Source: an uncultured Verrucomicrobiota bacterium
GTDB lineage: Bacteria > Verrucomicrobiota > Verrucomicrobiia > Limisphaerales > UBA9464
NCBI GenBank assembly: GCA_903910585.1
Contig: CAIWAH010000285.1
Span: forward strand, 1 to 56,459
Length of the DNA stretch: 56,459 bases
Direction: 5' to 3'
The notes beneath the pieces are model-generated. The model ran no database searches, was not told the origin of the DNA, and saw nothing but the letters and a program-made list of their open reading frames with translations. Within the stretch, counting starts at the first letter, position 1. Each line of letters begins with the position of its first letter. Below, one piece after another: positions 21,343 through 28,355 of the stretch. Made by a program: the position numbers and the translations under genes.

Positions 21343-21744
21343 ATGCCTGCGACGCCGCGCCAACTCCTTTCGGGCCGGCGGCTTACGGCCGCCCGGGAAT
21401 TCGCGCGGCTCAAGACCGACGGGCAACGCCTCCCGATGGGTTGCCTGATTCTCAACTGGAGTCCGGTTCAAGGCGGGACGCTTTCCCGCGTGGGCGTGAT
21501 CACCAGCCGCAAGGTGGGGAACGCGGTGGCCCGAAGCCGGGCGAGGCGTCTGCTGCGCGAAGGATTTCGGCGCCATCAGAACCACATGGTCGCTCCGGTG
21601 GACATGGTGTTGGTTGCCCGCAACTCGATTGCCGGAAAATCCCAGGCCGAAGTGGACCGGAATTTTTTGGGCGCACTTCGTCGGGCGGGACTGCTCCGAA
21701 CCGAAGGCGACGTGCCGAGGTCGATGGAGACCGCGTTGCCGTGA
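21343..21744 (+). CDS. rnpA: ribonuclease P protein component
   Basis: This basic protein of 133 residues joins the RNase P RNA to mature tRNA 5' ends. It has the FARLKTDGQRL start of the fold and the signature-helix region GNAVARSRARRLLRE, where the usual RNR is ARSR. The ATG at 21343 is preferred to the GTG just before it. The last bases overlap yidD as GTGA. Divergence is common in this family; context makes the assignment firm. Confidence 0.92.
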   Translation: MPATPRQLLSGRRLTAAREFARLKTDGQRLPMGCLILNWSPVQGGTLSRVGVITSRKVGNAVARSRARRLLREGFRRHQNHMVAPVDMVLVARNSIAGKSQAEVDRNFLGALRRAGLLRTEGDVPRSMETALP

Positions 21745-22025
21745 ACTTGGGTCAAGCAGTGCTGGTAGGTCTGCTGCGGATCTACCGCTGGGTGCTGTCC
21801 CCGGCCAAAAATGTCATTTTCGGGCAGGTGGCGACCTGCCGTTTCACCCCGTCTTGTTCTGCCTACGCCATGGAAGCCGTGCAGCGGCATGGTGCCCGCC
21901 GGGGCTCCGGCCTGATGTTTCGCCGGCTCTGCCGTTGCCATCCGTGGGGAGGGCAGGGGGATGACCCGGTTCCCAGTTTGATTTCGACCGATACACTTTC
22001 TCCGACATGGACCGAAAAGGCATAA
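21741..22025 (+). CDS. yidD: membrane protein insertion efficiency factor YidD
   Basis: This 94-residue protein has an amphipathic N-terminal helix and the family core LLRIYRWVLSP, CRFTPSCSAYAMEAV and HPWGGQGDDPVP, with the conserved cysteines. It assists YidC-dependent insertion at the inner membrane. The GTG start overlaps the rnpA stop by four bases, and its 3' end overlaps the yidC start by 19. This is the standard neighbourhood. Confidence 0.94.
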   Translation: MNLGQAVLVGLLRIYRWVLSPAKNVIFGQVATCRFTPSCSAYAMEAVQRHGARRGSGLMFRRLCRCHPWGGQGDDPVPSLISTDTLSPTWTEKA

Positions 22026-23812
22026 TGATCCTGGTGGTGGCGTTGGCAGGCTTGGTTGGCCTCCAGTGGATCGCCCACAAGATCTACCCACCGATACCCT
22101 TGCCGGCGACCAATTCGGTCGCGGCGGCCACCAACGTGCTCCCGGCCGCAACCGCCGCCGGCACCAATGCGCCCGCCGCGCCGGTCATCCCCAACTTGGG
22201 CCCGACGCCGCCGCCCGCACCGACGATCCTGTCCGCCGCGGAAGAGACGCTGGCGCTGGAGAATGACCTCCTGAAAGTGCAGGTCACCTCGCGCGGGGGC
22301 GGCATCCAGTTCGTGGACCTGAAGAAGTATCCGGCCCGCATCCCGCTGAATCGGGAACAGAAAAGTCAGCCCAATGAGGCGGCCTCGCTCAACAAGTTCT
22401 CCTTTTTGCCGGCCTTCACTTACGCGAACGCGCCAACGCTCACCGAGGACGGCCAATACCGGCTGCGGCAGTCCGGGGCGACGATCGTGGCCGAGAAGAG
22501 CCTGACCAACGGACTCCGGCTCGTCCGGCAGTTCTCCCTGGCCAGCAACTACATCGTCCACGTCTCCGAACGCATCGAGAACGCGGCCAAACAGCCGGTG
22601 ACCGTGCCGGTGCAGGAACTCGTGATCGGCACTGCGGCGCCCATGGACCCGCATGAAAAGGCCGACACCACCGGTGCCCACTGGTTCAACGGGGACAAGC
22701 TCAGCCATGTGGACGCCATGTGGTTTGCCAACCGGACTTTGGGCTGCATTCCCGGCACACCTCGCACGGAGTTCGTGGATGGATTTACCAATGTGGTCTG
22801 GGCATCAGTCCACAACCGCTTTTTCACGATGATTGCGGTGCCGGAGAAACCGGCCGACCGCATGATTTCGCGGCACTTCAATTTGCCGGCTCCCACGCCC
22901 TCGCAGCTGGCGGCCGACGGCAAACTCAACCCCAAGCCGGAAGCTTACCAGACCGCGCTGCTCTACGCGGAAACCCCGCTGGCTCCGGGCGCCGCCATCG
23001 AACGCAGCTACAGCGTCTATGCGGGGCCGAAAGAATTCTTTGGGCTGTCCTCGCTCGGCAGGAAGCTGGAGTTGGTGATGGATTTCAGCGGATTCACCGG
23101 CTTCTTCGCGCAGGCGCTGCTGCTGGCACTGAACCTCATCCACAAGGTCATCCCGTCCTACGGCTGGGCGATCGTGGTCCTGACCGTGCTGATCAAGCTC
23201 ACGTTCTGGCCGCTCACCGGCATCAGCACGCGTTCGATGAAGAAGATGCAGGCTCTGCAGCCTGAGTTGCAGGCGCTCAAGGAGCGCTACAAGGACAACC
23301 AGCAGAAGTTCGCCCAGAAACAGCTCGAGCTGTTCAAGCAGCACGGTGTGAACCCCGCCTCCGGCTGCCTCCCGATGCTTGTCCAGTTTCCGGTGTTCAT
23401 CGGCTTCTTCTTCATGCTGCGGACCGCCATTGAGCTCCGCGGCGAGACCTTCCTCTGGGTGCGTGACCTCTCCCAGCCCGATACCGTGTTCACAATCCCT
23501 GGGCTCGGTTTCCTCCCGTTCTTCGGCATCCAGGGCGTCGGCCTGCCGATCAACCTCTTCCCGCTGCTCATGTGCGCCACGTCGCTGTGGATGTCGAGCC
23601 TCACCCCGGTATCGCCGCAGATGGACCCGGTGCAGCAGAAGATGATGAAGTTCATGCCCGTGTTCTTCGTGATCTTCCTCTACGACTACAGCTCCGGACT
23701 CACGCTTTACTGGACGGTCCAAAACCTGTTGAGTGTGCTCCAGACAAAGCTCACCAAGATGAACGAGGCCAAGGACACCGTCACCGTCATCCCCGCCCCG
23801 AAGCGGCGCTGA
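22007..23812 (+). CDS. yidC: membrane protein insertase YidC
   Basis: This 601-residue insertase works alone and with Sec. It has an N-terminal transmembrane helix (about 5-22), an Ala/Pro/Thr-rich linker, a large periplasmic P1 domain and the conserved core of about five helices from residue 360 (SYGWAIVVLTVLIKL, then a cytoplasmic hairpin with KMQALQPELQALKERYKDN, and GCLPMLVQFPVFIGFFFML). This is the Gram-negative form. A short charged C-terminus ends APKRR. KhpB begins 22 bases later. Confidence 0.97.
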   Translation: MDRKGIMILVVALAGLVGLQWIAHKIYPPIPLPATNSVAAATNVLPAATAAGTNAPAAPVIPNLGPTPPPAPTILSAAEETLALENDLLKVQVTSRGGGIQFVDLKKYPARIPLNREQKSQPNEAASLNKFSFLPAFTYANAPTLTEDGQYRLRQSGATIVAEKSLTNGLRLVRQFSLASNYIVHVSERIENAAKQPVTVPVQELVIGTAAPMDPHEKADTTGAHWFNGDKLSHVDAMWFANRTLGCIPGTPRTEFVDGFTNVVWASVHNRFFTMIAVPEKPADRMISRHFNLPAPTPSQLAADGKLNPKPEAYQTALLYAETPLAPGAAIERSYSVYAGPKEFFGLSSLGRKLELVMDFSGFTGFFAQALLLALNLIHKVIPSYGWAIVVLTVLIKLTFWPLTGISTRSMKKMQALQPELQALKERYKDNQQKFAQKQLELFKQHGVNPASGCLPMLVQFPVFIGFFFMLRTAIELRGETFLWVRDLSQPDTVFTIPGLGFLPFFGIQGVGLPINLFPLLMCATSLWMSSLTPVSPQMDPVQQKMMKFMPVFFVIFLYDYSSGLTLYWTVQNLLSVLQTKLTKMNEAKDTVTVIPAPKRR

Positions 23813-23834
23813 CGCGGCCTCCGCCCCCTTTCCC

Positions 23835-24302
23835 GTGAAACCCGAATCGCCCAACATCGAACCCAAGGCCGCCCTCCAGGAGATGCTCACGCAGCTCGGC
23901 TTTGCGGTCACCATCACCGAAACCTCGCTGGAGGAGCAGGTGCTCCTCGACATCCAGACCGACGACCCGGGGCGCCTCATCGGCCGGGCTGGCCAGACCC
24001 TTTCGGATCTCCAGTTCGTGCTGAATCGCATTGTCTTCAAGAGCGACAGCCGGATTCCCCGCGTGGTGCTCGACGTCGGCGGCTACCGCCAGCAGGCCCG
24101 CGAACTCCTGACCGGCCGCGCCAAGGAAGCCGCCGAAAAGGTTCGTCGCCGTGGCGAGATCGTGGAGATGGAGCCGCTCAACGCCTACGACCGCTATATC
24201 ATCCATCAGGCTCTCAAGGAGGATGAGGACGTGGAAACCCACTCCGTCGAGGTGGACGGCAGCGACAAGAAGGTTATCCTCATTCGCCCCAAACGCCGCT
24301 GA
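23835..24302 (+). CDS. khpB: RNA-binding protein KhpB (Jag), short form
   Basis: This 155-residue protein has a KH domain with GRLIGRAGQTLSDLQFVLN and a C-terminal R3H domain with RYIIHQAL as the R-x3-H motif. The N-terminal Jag domain and long linker of Firmicutes proteins are absent. The start is GTG. It is the usual neighbour of yidC and binds RNA in the cytoplasm. It ends the rpmH operon, followed by a terminator-like hairpin. Confidence 0.92.
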   Translation: MKPESPNIEPKAALQEMLTQLGFAVTITETSLEEQVLLDIQTDDPGRLIGRAGQTLSDLQFVLNRIVFKSDSRIPRVVLDVGGYRQQARELLTGRAKEAAEKVRRRGEIVEMEPLNAYDRYIIHQALKEDEDVETHSVEVDGSDKKVILIRPKRR

Positions 24303-24321
24303 GAGTCCGTTCCGATTTCAG

Positions 24322-24358
24322 ACGCCCGCCGGCCCGCGAGGGAAGCGGGCGTTTGTCG
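24322..24358 (+). terminator. probable terminator after khpB
   Basis: ACGCCCGC (24322-24329) pairs with GCGGGCGT (24345-24352) across a 15-base loop and is followed by the T-rich TTGTCG. It lies 20 bases after the khpB stop. The tail is short of T, so confidence is moderate. Confidence 0.55.
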
Positions 24359-24570
24359 TTTCCAGAGGCCCGCCCGTGATTGCCGTGGTGGTTTGGCCCC
24401 GTGTATTATGGTGGCGGGTAAGCATTGATCCCAGACCGACACACCCGCACGAGCTTGCTTCTTGGCGATGGAGCCAACCCACGACACCGCCACTCGAACT
24501 TCGGCTTCGTAATACCTCCCGGACATCCTGCGCTTGAGTTGCGCCGCACGACTCTGCTAACGACCGGTTC

Positions 24571-26421
24571 GTGTCTCCCCGGCAACCTGGCTCCCGGTGC
24601 GTCCCCTCGCTGTCCCAGCGGATAGCTGTTGCGGCAAGGCGGGTGGGTGCCGCCGAACCGGCGGTGGCCGCCGCACTCGGACTCAGCCAGCGCCAGTTGC
24701 AGCGGCAATGGCGGGCGCACGGTTACGATTCGCTGGAAACCTTCCTGATGGACCTTCGCCTTCAGAATGCCGTCCGGTTGTTGACGATTCTCGGTTCGGT
24801 CAAGGAGGCGGCGTTGCTGGCAGGCTACCTTTCCGTCGCCCCGTTTTGCCGCGAGTTCGCCCGCTCCCAAGGAATCTCATTGGGCCGGTTCTTCCGCCGT
24901 TACCGGGACACCCAGCCCTTCTGGAGCGATCCGGAAATGCGCTCCGTCCGCCGGACCATGCAGGCGGAAACCCGGGCGTTCTGCGTTGGCCTGACGCGGC
25001 CCACGACCGCCGGCGGTTCGCTCGACGCGACCTACGGCACCACGGGGTCGGCGGATTACTACTTCAGTGGCGGCTTGGCCTCAACGGATAGTTGGACCGG
25101 CTATGCGGTCGGCCAGACCAAGACAGTGGTCATTCCCTCCGGTTCCGAGAGCGTCACGATATCCGTTGCCACTCGGGCCGACAACCTCACCGAGAACAAC
25201 GTAATTGTGCTGGAGGTAGTTCCCGACTCGAACACCAGCACCCCGGCCTACTCGGTGGGCACCAAGTCCCTGGCGCGGGTGCTGCTCTACGACGGGCCGG
25301 AATTCAACATTCAGGAACTGACAGCCACCGCTGGACCATCGGGAGAAACCTATGCGAGCTCAGCGGCCGCACTGAATGATGGGGTGGCGAATACCTCCGG
25401 TGGCGGCTGGCTGGTTCGTCCGCAAATTGTGGGTAATGCGTCCTGGTCTCTGAACGGGGTCATTGCGAGTCGGGGTGTTCTTTGGGATGCCGGCACGGCT
25501 TATCCGGCATGGAATTTTGGAACCGGGTTTGTCCCCGGCGGCATCGGCTGGCAGAGCGCGCCCAACGGCCAGGTGGTGGTGGCCGGCTCACAGGCCAATC
25601 AGGCATGGCGTATGACCTACAACGGCGTGTCATGGGTGCCGACAGCCTTGGCGCACATTGCAGGCGGCAGCGGGGTGAGCGGCGCCTTGGGCATCAACCC
25701 GGGCGGCAACGCGGTGGCTGGCTTCAGTCGCAGTAGCGCGAATATCCCGAAACCGGTGGTGTGGAACACTGGGGTCACCCAACCCTTCGACCTGATTGGG
25801 AACCTATATCTGAGTGCGCAAGGCCAGGCTGCCGCTATCAATGCTTCCGGCGTCACAGTTGGGGACGCGACCGGACGGTTTTTCTCTTCGCCGAGCAAGC
25901 GGGGCTTCCGCACCCCGGGAGGCACTTTGGTGGTGCTGGCGGCTGGCGATGACCTTCCGCCGCCAACGTCTTCGCAGTCAGATGCAGAAACTGTGGCAGT
26001 CAGCATTAACTCTAATGGTCAGGCGGTTGGCACATACAAGTTTTCCCTTGAGGTTGATCGTGGCGCTTTTTGGTCATCCCGATCGGGCGACGTGAATCCA
26101 ACGGCCAATGGCTTGGGGGCGTGGCGAAGTCCGGTCAGTTCCAGTGTGTTTGATTCAAAGTCATATGCGTTGGGGATCGCCGATTCCGGGCGAATAGTGG
26201 GACGTTCACGTTCCGGGAGCGGAAGCGATCGGGCGGTCCTGCGAAATGGTTACCTAGATTCGTGGAAGGACTTAAATGACAGGCATTTCGTTCATGGGGC
26301 TGGCGGATGGGTGTTGCAATCGGCTACCGCCATCAATAACACCGGCTACATCGTGGGCAACGGCACATTGAATGGCACCAGCCGTGGCTTTGTTTTGATT
26401 CCTCGCTCAATTGGAAACTAA
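24571..26421 (+). CDS. AraC-type HTH fused to Calx-beta-like and HAF-repeat domains
   Basis: A single 616-residue frame joins parts usually found in different compartments. Residues about 15-112 are an AraC/XylS-type DNA-binding region: LGLSQRQLQRQWRAHGYDSL, RLQNAVRLLTILGSVKEAA, then CREFARSQGISLGRFFRRY. About 140-235 looks like a Calx-beta strand set (SGSADYYF-like GTTGSADYYFSGG, VVIPSGSESVTISV, NLTENNVIVLEV). From about 270 to the end come HAF-type repeats (ALGINPGGNAVAG, AAAINASGVTVGD, AVSINSNGQAVGT, ALGIADSGRIVG, ATAINNTGYIVGNG) spaced about 50-58 codons. I see no signal peptide or transmembrane segment. The start is GTG with little support; an ancestral gene-fusion event is possible. Confidence 0.7.
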   Translation: MSPRQPGSRCVPSLSQRIAVAARRVGAAEPAVAAALGLSQRQLQRQWRAHGYDSLETFLMDLRLQNAVRLLTILGSVKEAALLAGYLSVAPFCREFARSQGISLGRFFRRYRDTQPFWSDPEMRSVRRTMQAETRAFCVGLTRPTTAGGSLDATYGTTGSADYYFSGGLASTDSWTGYAVGQTKTVVIPSGSESVTISVATRADNLTENNVIVLEVVPDSNTSTPAYSVGTKSLARVLLYDGPEFNIQELTATAGPSGETYASSAAALNDGVANTSGGGWLVRPQIVGNASWSLNGVIASRGVLWDAGTAYPAWNFGTGFVPGGIGWQSAPNGQVVVAGSQANQAWRMTYNGVSWVPTALAHIAGGSGVSGALGINPGGNAVAGFSRSSANIPKPVVWNTGVTQPFDLIGNLYLSAQGQAAAINASGVTVGDATGRFFSSPSKRGFRTPGGTLVVLAAGDDLPPPTSSQSDAETVAVSINSNGQAVGTYKFSLEVDRGAFWSSRSGDVNPTANGLGAWRSPVSSSVFDSKSYALGIADSGRIVGRSRSGSGSDRAVLRNGYLDSWKDLNDRHFVHGAGGWVLQSATAINNTGYIVGNGTLNGTSRGFVLIPRSIGN

Positions 26422-26430
26422 TCCGACGTT

Positions 26431-27198
26431 ATGCAGCGAACTCTCTTTTTTTCCGCCTTGGCGGTCGTAATTCTCAATGCTTGGTCGTCAGACTGTTCGG
26501 AACTGTTTCCATTCGATCCACTGGATATCGACTTAGACGCAGATGGCACCATCGATGTGCGTTATCTCCAAGATACGGCGGTGATCGCCAATGATCCGCC
26601 GCCGTTAACGGAAGCGGCGCGCTATGCCAAAGCGGCTGGATCGACGCGATTTCTGCGGGCCAATCGCACGAAGCTCAATTTCGTTTCTGGCGATGTGATT
26701 TCGTCGGCCAATGGTTTGCACATCGAGTCAGGTGTGAGTGGCGTAGAACTCACGTTCCATTTCACCATTAACTATGGGTTTCCAAGGTTTGTTGAGTGTG
26801 GCTACTCGGATAGACCAACATCGTGGAACGCGCTCACCAACGGCATCGCCGGCATCCGCCTGCAACAGGACGACGGATTCCACTACGGCTGGATCCGTTT
26901 TGCGCGGCCGGACCTCGAACCGGCGACGCCGTTTGCGGTGGTGGACTACGCCTACAATCCCGTTCCCGGCGCACCCATCGCCGCCGGTGAACCGCCGCCC
27001 CTGCCGCCGCTCCAGGTCGCCACAGGCGAGACCGGCCTCATGCTGTCGTGGGACGCCCGTTTCCCCGGCCTGCAACTGGAGTGGGCGGAATCATTGGAAG
27101 AACCCGTCAACTGGCAACCTGTCGCCGAAGCTGCCGAGGGCAGCGCCGTGGTGCCGCCCGCGGACGCCAACCGCTTCTATCGCCTCCGAAGACCGTGA
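26431..27198 (+). CDS. secreted protein with EF-hand-like loop and C-terminal verrucomicrobial module
   Basis: This 255-residue exported protein has a signal peptide ([15 protein letters not shown]). Near the start an Asp-rich loop [12 protein letters not shown] looks calcium-binding, like dockerin/thrombospondin type-3 loops. The central beta-rich part contains [11 protein letters not shown]. The last 60 residues, from LMLSWDARF to NRFYRLRRP, resemble a Trp/Arg-containing module that also closes the IPT-repeat protein at 47270. I do not recognise a function. It starts nine bases after the HTH/HAF fusion, so the two may be co-transcribed. Its TGA overlaps a GTG of the prepilin frame. Confidence 0.7.
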   Translation: MQRTLFFSALAVVILNAWSSDCSELFPFDPLDIDLDADGTIDVRYLQDTAVIANDPPPLTEAARYAKAAGSTRFLRANRTKLNFVSGDVISSANGLHIESGVSGVELTFHFTINYGFPRFVECGYSDRPTSWNALTNGIAGIRLQQDDGFHYGWIRFARPDLEPATPFAVVDYAYNPVPGAPIAAGEPPPLPPLQVATGETGLMLSWDARFPGLQLEWAESLEEPVNWQPVAEAAEGSAVVPPADANRFYRLRRP

Positions 27199-28235
27199 GA
27201 CTGCCAGGCAAGGTGCTGCCGGTTTGGAACCGGCAGAAGGGGCGGCTGGAGGCCCGGTCGCGCGGGAAAATCCCTGCGGCCTGCCGGGAGAAGCCACGTT
27301 TTTTCTGCCAGTTGCAAACTGGCAGCACCTTGGCGGCGGGCAGGAAAGCCCGCGCTCCCGGGAGGGCGGACTTTCCAGTCCGCTGGGGCTTCACGCTGAT
27401 CGAACTGCTGGTGGTGATCGCGATCATTGCAATCCTGGCGGGGATGCTGTTGCCGGCGCTGGGCCGGGCTCGCGGGCAGGCACAGGCCATCGTCTGCCTC
27501 GGCAACCTCAAGCAGCTGCAGTTGGGCTTCCAGCTCTACGCCGATGACCACGCGGACGCGCTGCCACCGTCCCTCCAGATCGGTTATCCCGAGGCTCCGT
27601 GCTGGGTGGGCGGTTCCATGCACTGGCTGGCCACCGCCAACGTCGCCGACATGACCAATCGTGCGCTGTTGCTGGAAGCCGGACCGGGGCGGATCGGTCC
27701 CTACCTGCAAGCGGCCGGTGTGTTTCGCTGTCCGGCCGACCGGAGCACGACCAACCTGTTCAACGGCAAACGCAACCGGGGCGCCCAGCGGGTGCGGAGC
27801 TATTCCCTGAACAACTACATCGTCCATGGCGACATCGGGCAGTGGTCACCGGCCACGGGGTTCGTCTACGACCGGATGGCCTTCGTGAAGCAGGCGGACT
27901 TCAGCCGGACGAGTCCCAGCCGCATCTACACCTTTGTGGACGAGCACGAATACACCGTCGCCGGCGGAGCTTTCTTCATGCGCTACTTCGAGGGCCCCGA
28001 CGCCTACTGGTCGGACAACCGCCCGGCCGGCCGGCACGCGGATAAGGGGGTGTTCGCGTTTGCCGATGGGCATGCGGAGACCCAGCGCTGGCGGGACCCG
28101 ACCACCAGTCCCAAGGCGAAGACCTACGACGAGTTCCGCGCGGTCTCGCTCGAAGTGAGCAACAACCCCGACTTTCGCTGGCTTTGGGAACACTGCAACG
28201 AGCACTTGCCGGGCCAGCGGTTCGCCTGGGACTGA
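27195..28235 (+). CDS. prepilin-type N-terminal cleavage / H-X9-DG domain protein
   Basis: This is a pseudopilin-like exported protein. The class III signal [19 protein letters not shown] is followed by a soluble domain that ends with H-X9-DG ([12 protein letters not shown]), the pattern of a large verrucomicrobial/planctomycete prepilin family. Cleavage should occur after the Gly before FTL. The start is uncertain: GTG at 27195 overlaps the upstream stop and gives a 66-residue leader; GTG 27213 and TTG 27330 are also in frame. The last gives a typical basic leader of about 22 residues. Most of the leader DNA is a cluster of hairpin repeats, so the natural leader may have been replaced by an insertion. 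Confidence 0.8.
   Translation: MRLPGKVLPVWNRQKGRLEARSRGKIPAACREKPRFFCQLQTGSTLAAGRKARAPGRADFPVRWGFTLIELLVVIAIIAILAGMLLPALGRARGQAQAIVCLGNLKQLQLGFQLYADDHADALPPSLQIGYPEAPCWVGGSMHWLATANVADMTNRALLLEAGPGRIGPYLQAAGVFRCPADRSTTNLFNGKRNRGAQRVRSYSLNNYIVHGDIGQWSPATGFVYDRMAFVKQADFSRTSPSRIYTFVDEHEYTVAGGAFFMRYFEGPDAYWSDNRPAGRHADKGVFAFADGHAETQRWRDPTTSPKAKTYDEFRAVSLEVSNNPDFRWLWEHCNEHLPGQRFAWD
27209..27383. repeat. cluster of four hairpins and a 12-base inverted repeat
   Basis: CAAGGTGCTGCC (27209-27220) is repeated inverted at 27321-27332. Within and after it are perfect short palindromes: CTGCCGGTT/AACCGGCAG (27216-27236), CTGCCAGTT/AACTGGCAG (27305-27325), GCGGGC/GCCCGC (27336-27353) and GCGGACT/AGTCCGC (27366-27383). 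The first two share CTGCC-GTT/AAC-GGCAG. The layout resembles a REP/REPIN-like dispersed element. It is translated in frame as the leader of the following prepilin. Confidence 0.75.
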
Positions 28236-28355
28236 GACCGATCCAGCGCCAAGGCCGGCGAGCGAAGAATCGGTGGAGGTGTGCTTATTGGCCGGCGCCA
28301 AAACAAATCCTTGCCGCACTGGGAAGCCGGCGGCTACACGTCCGCCCACTCTGTC

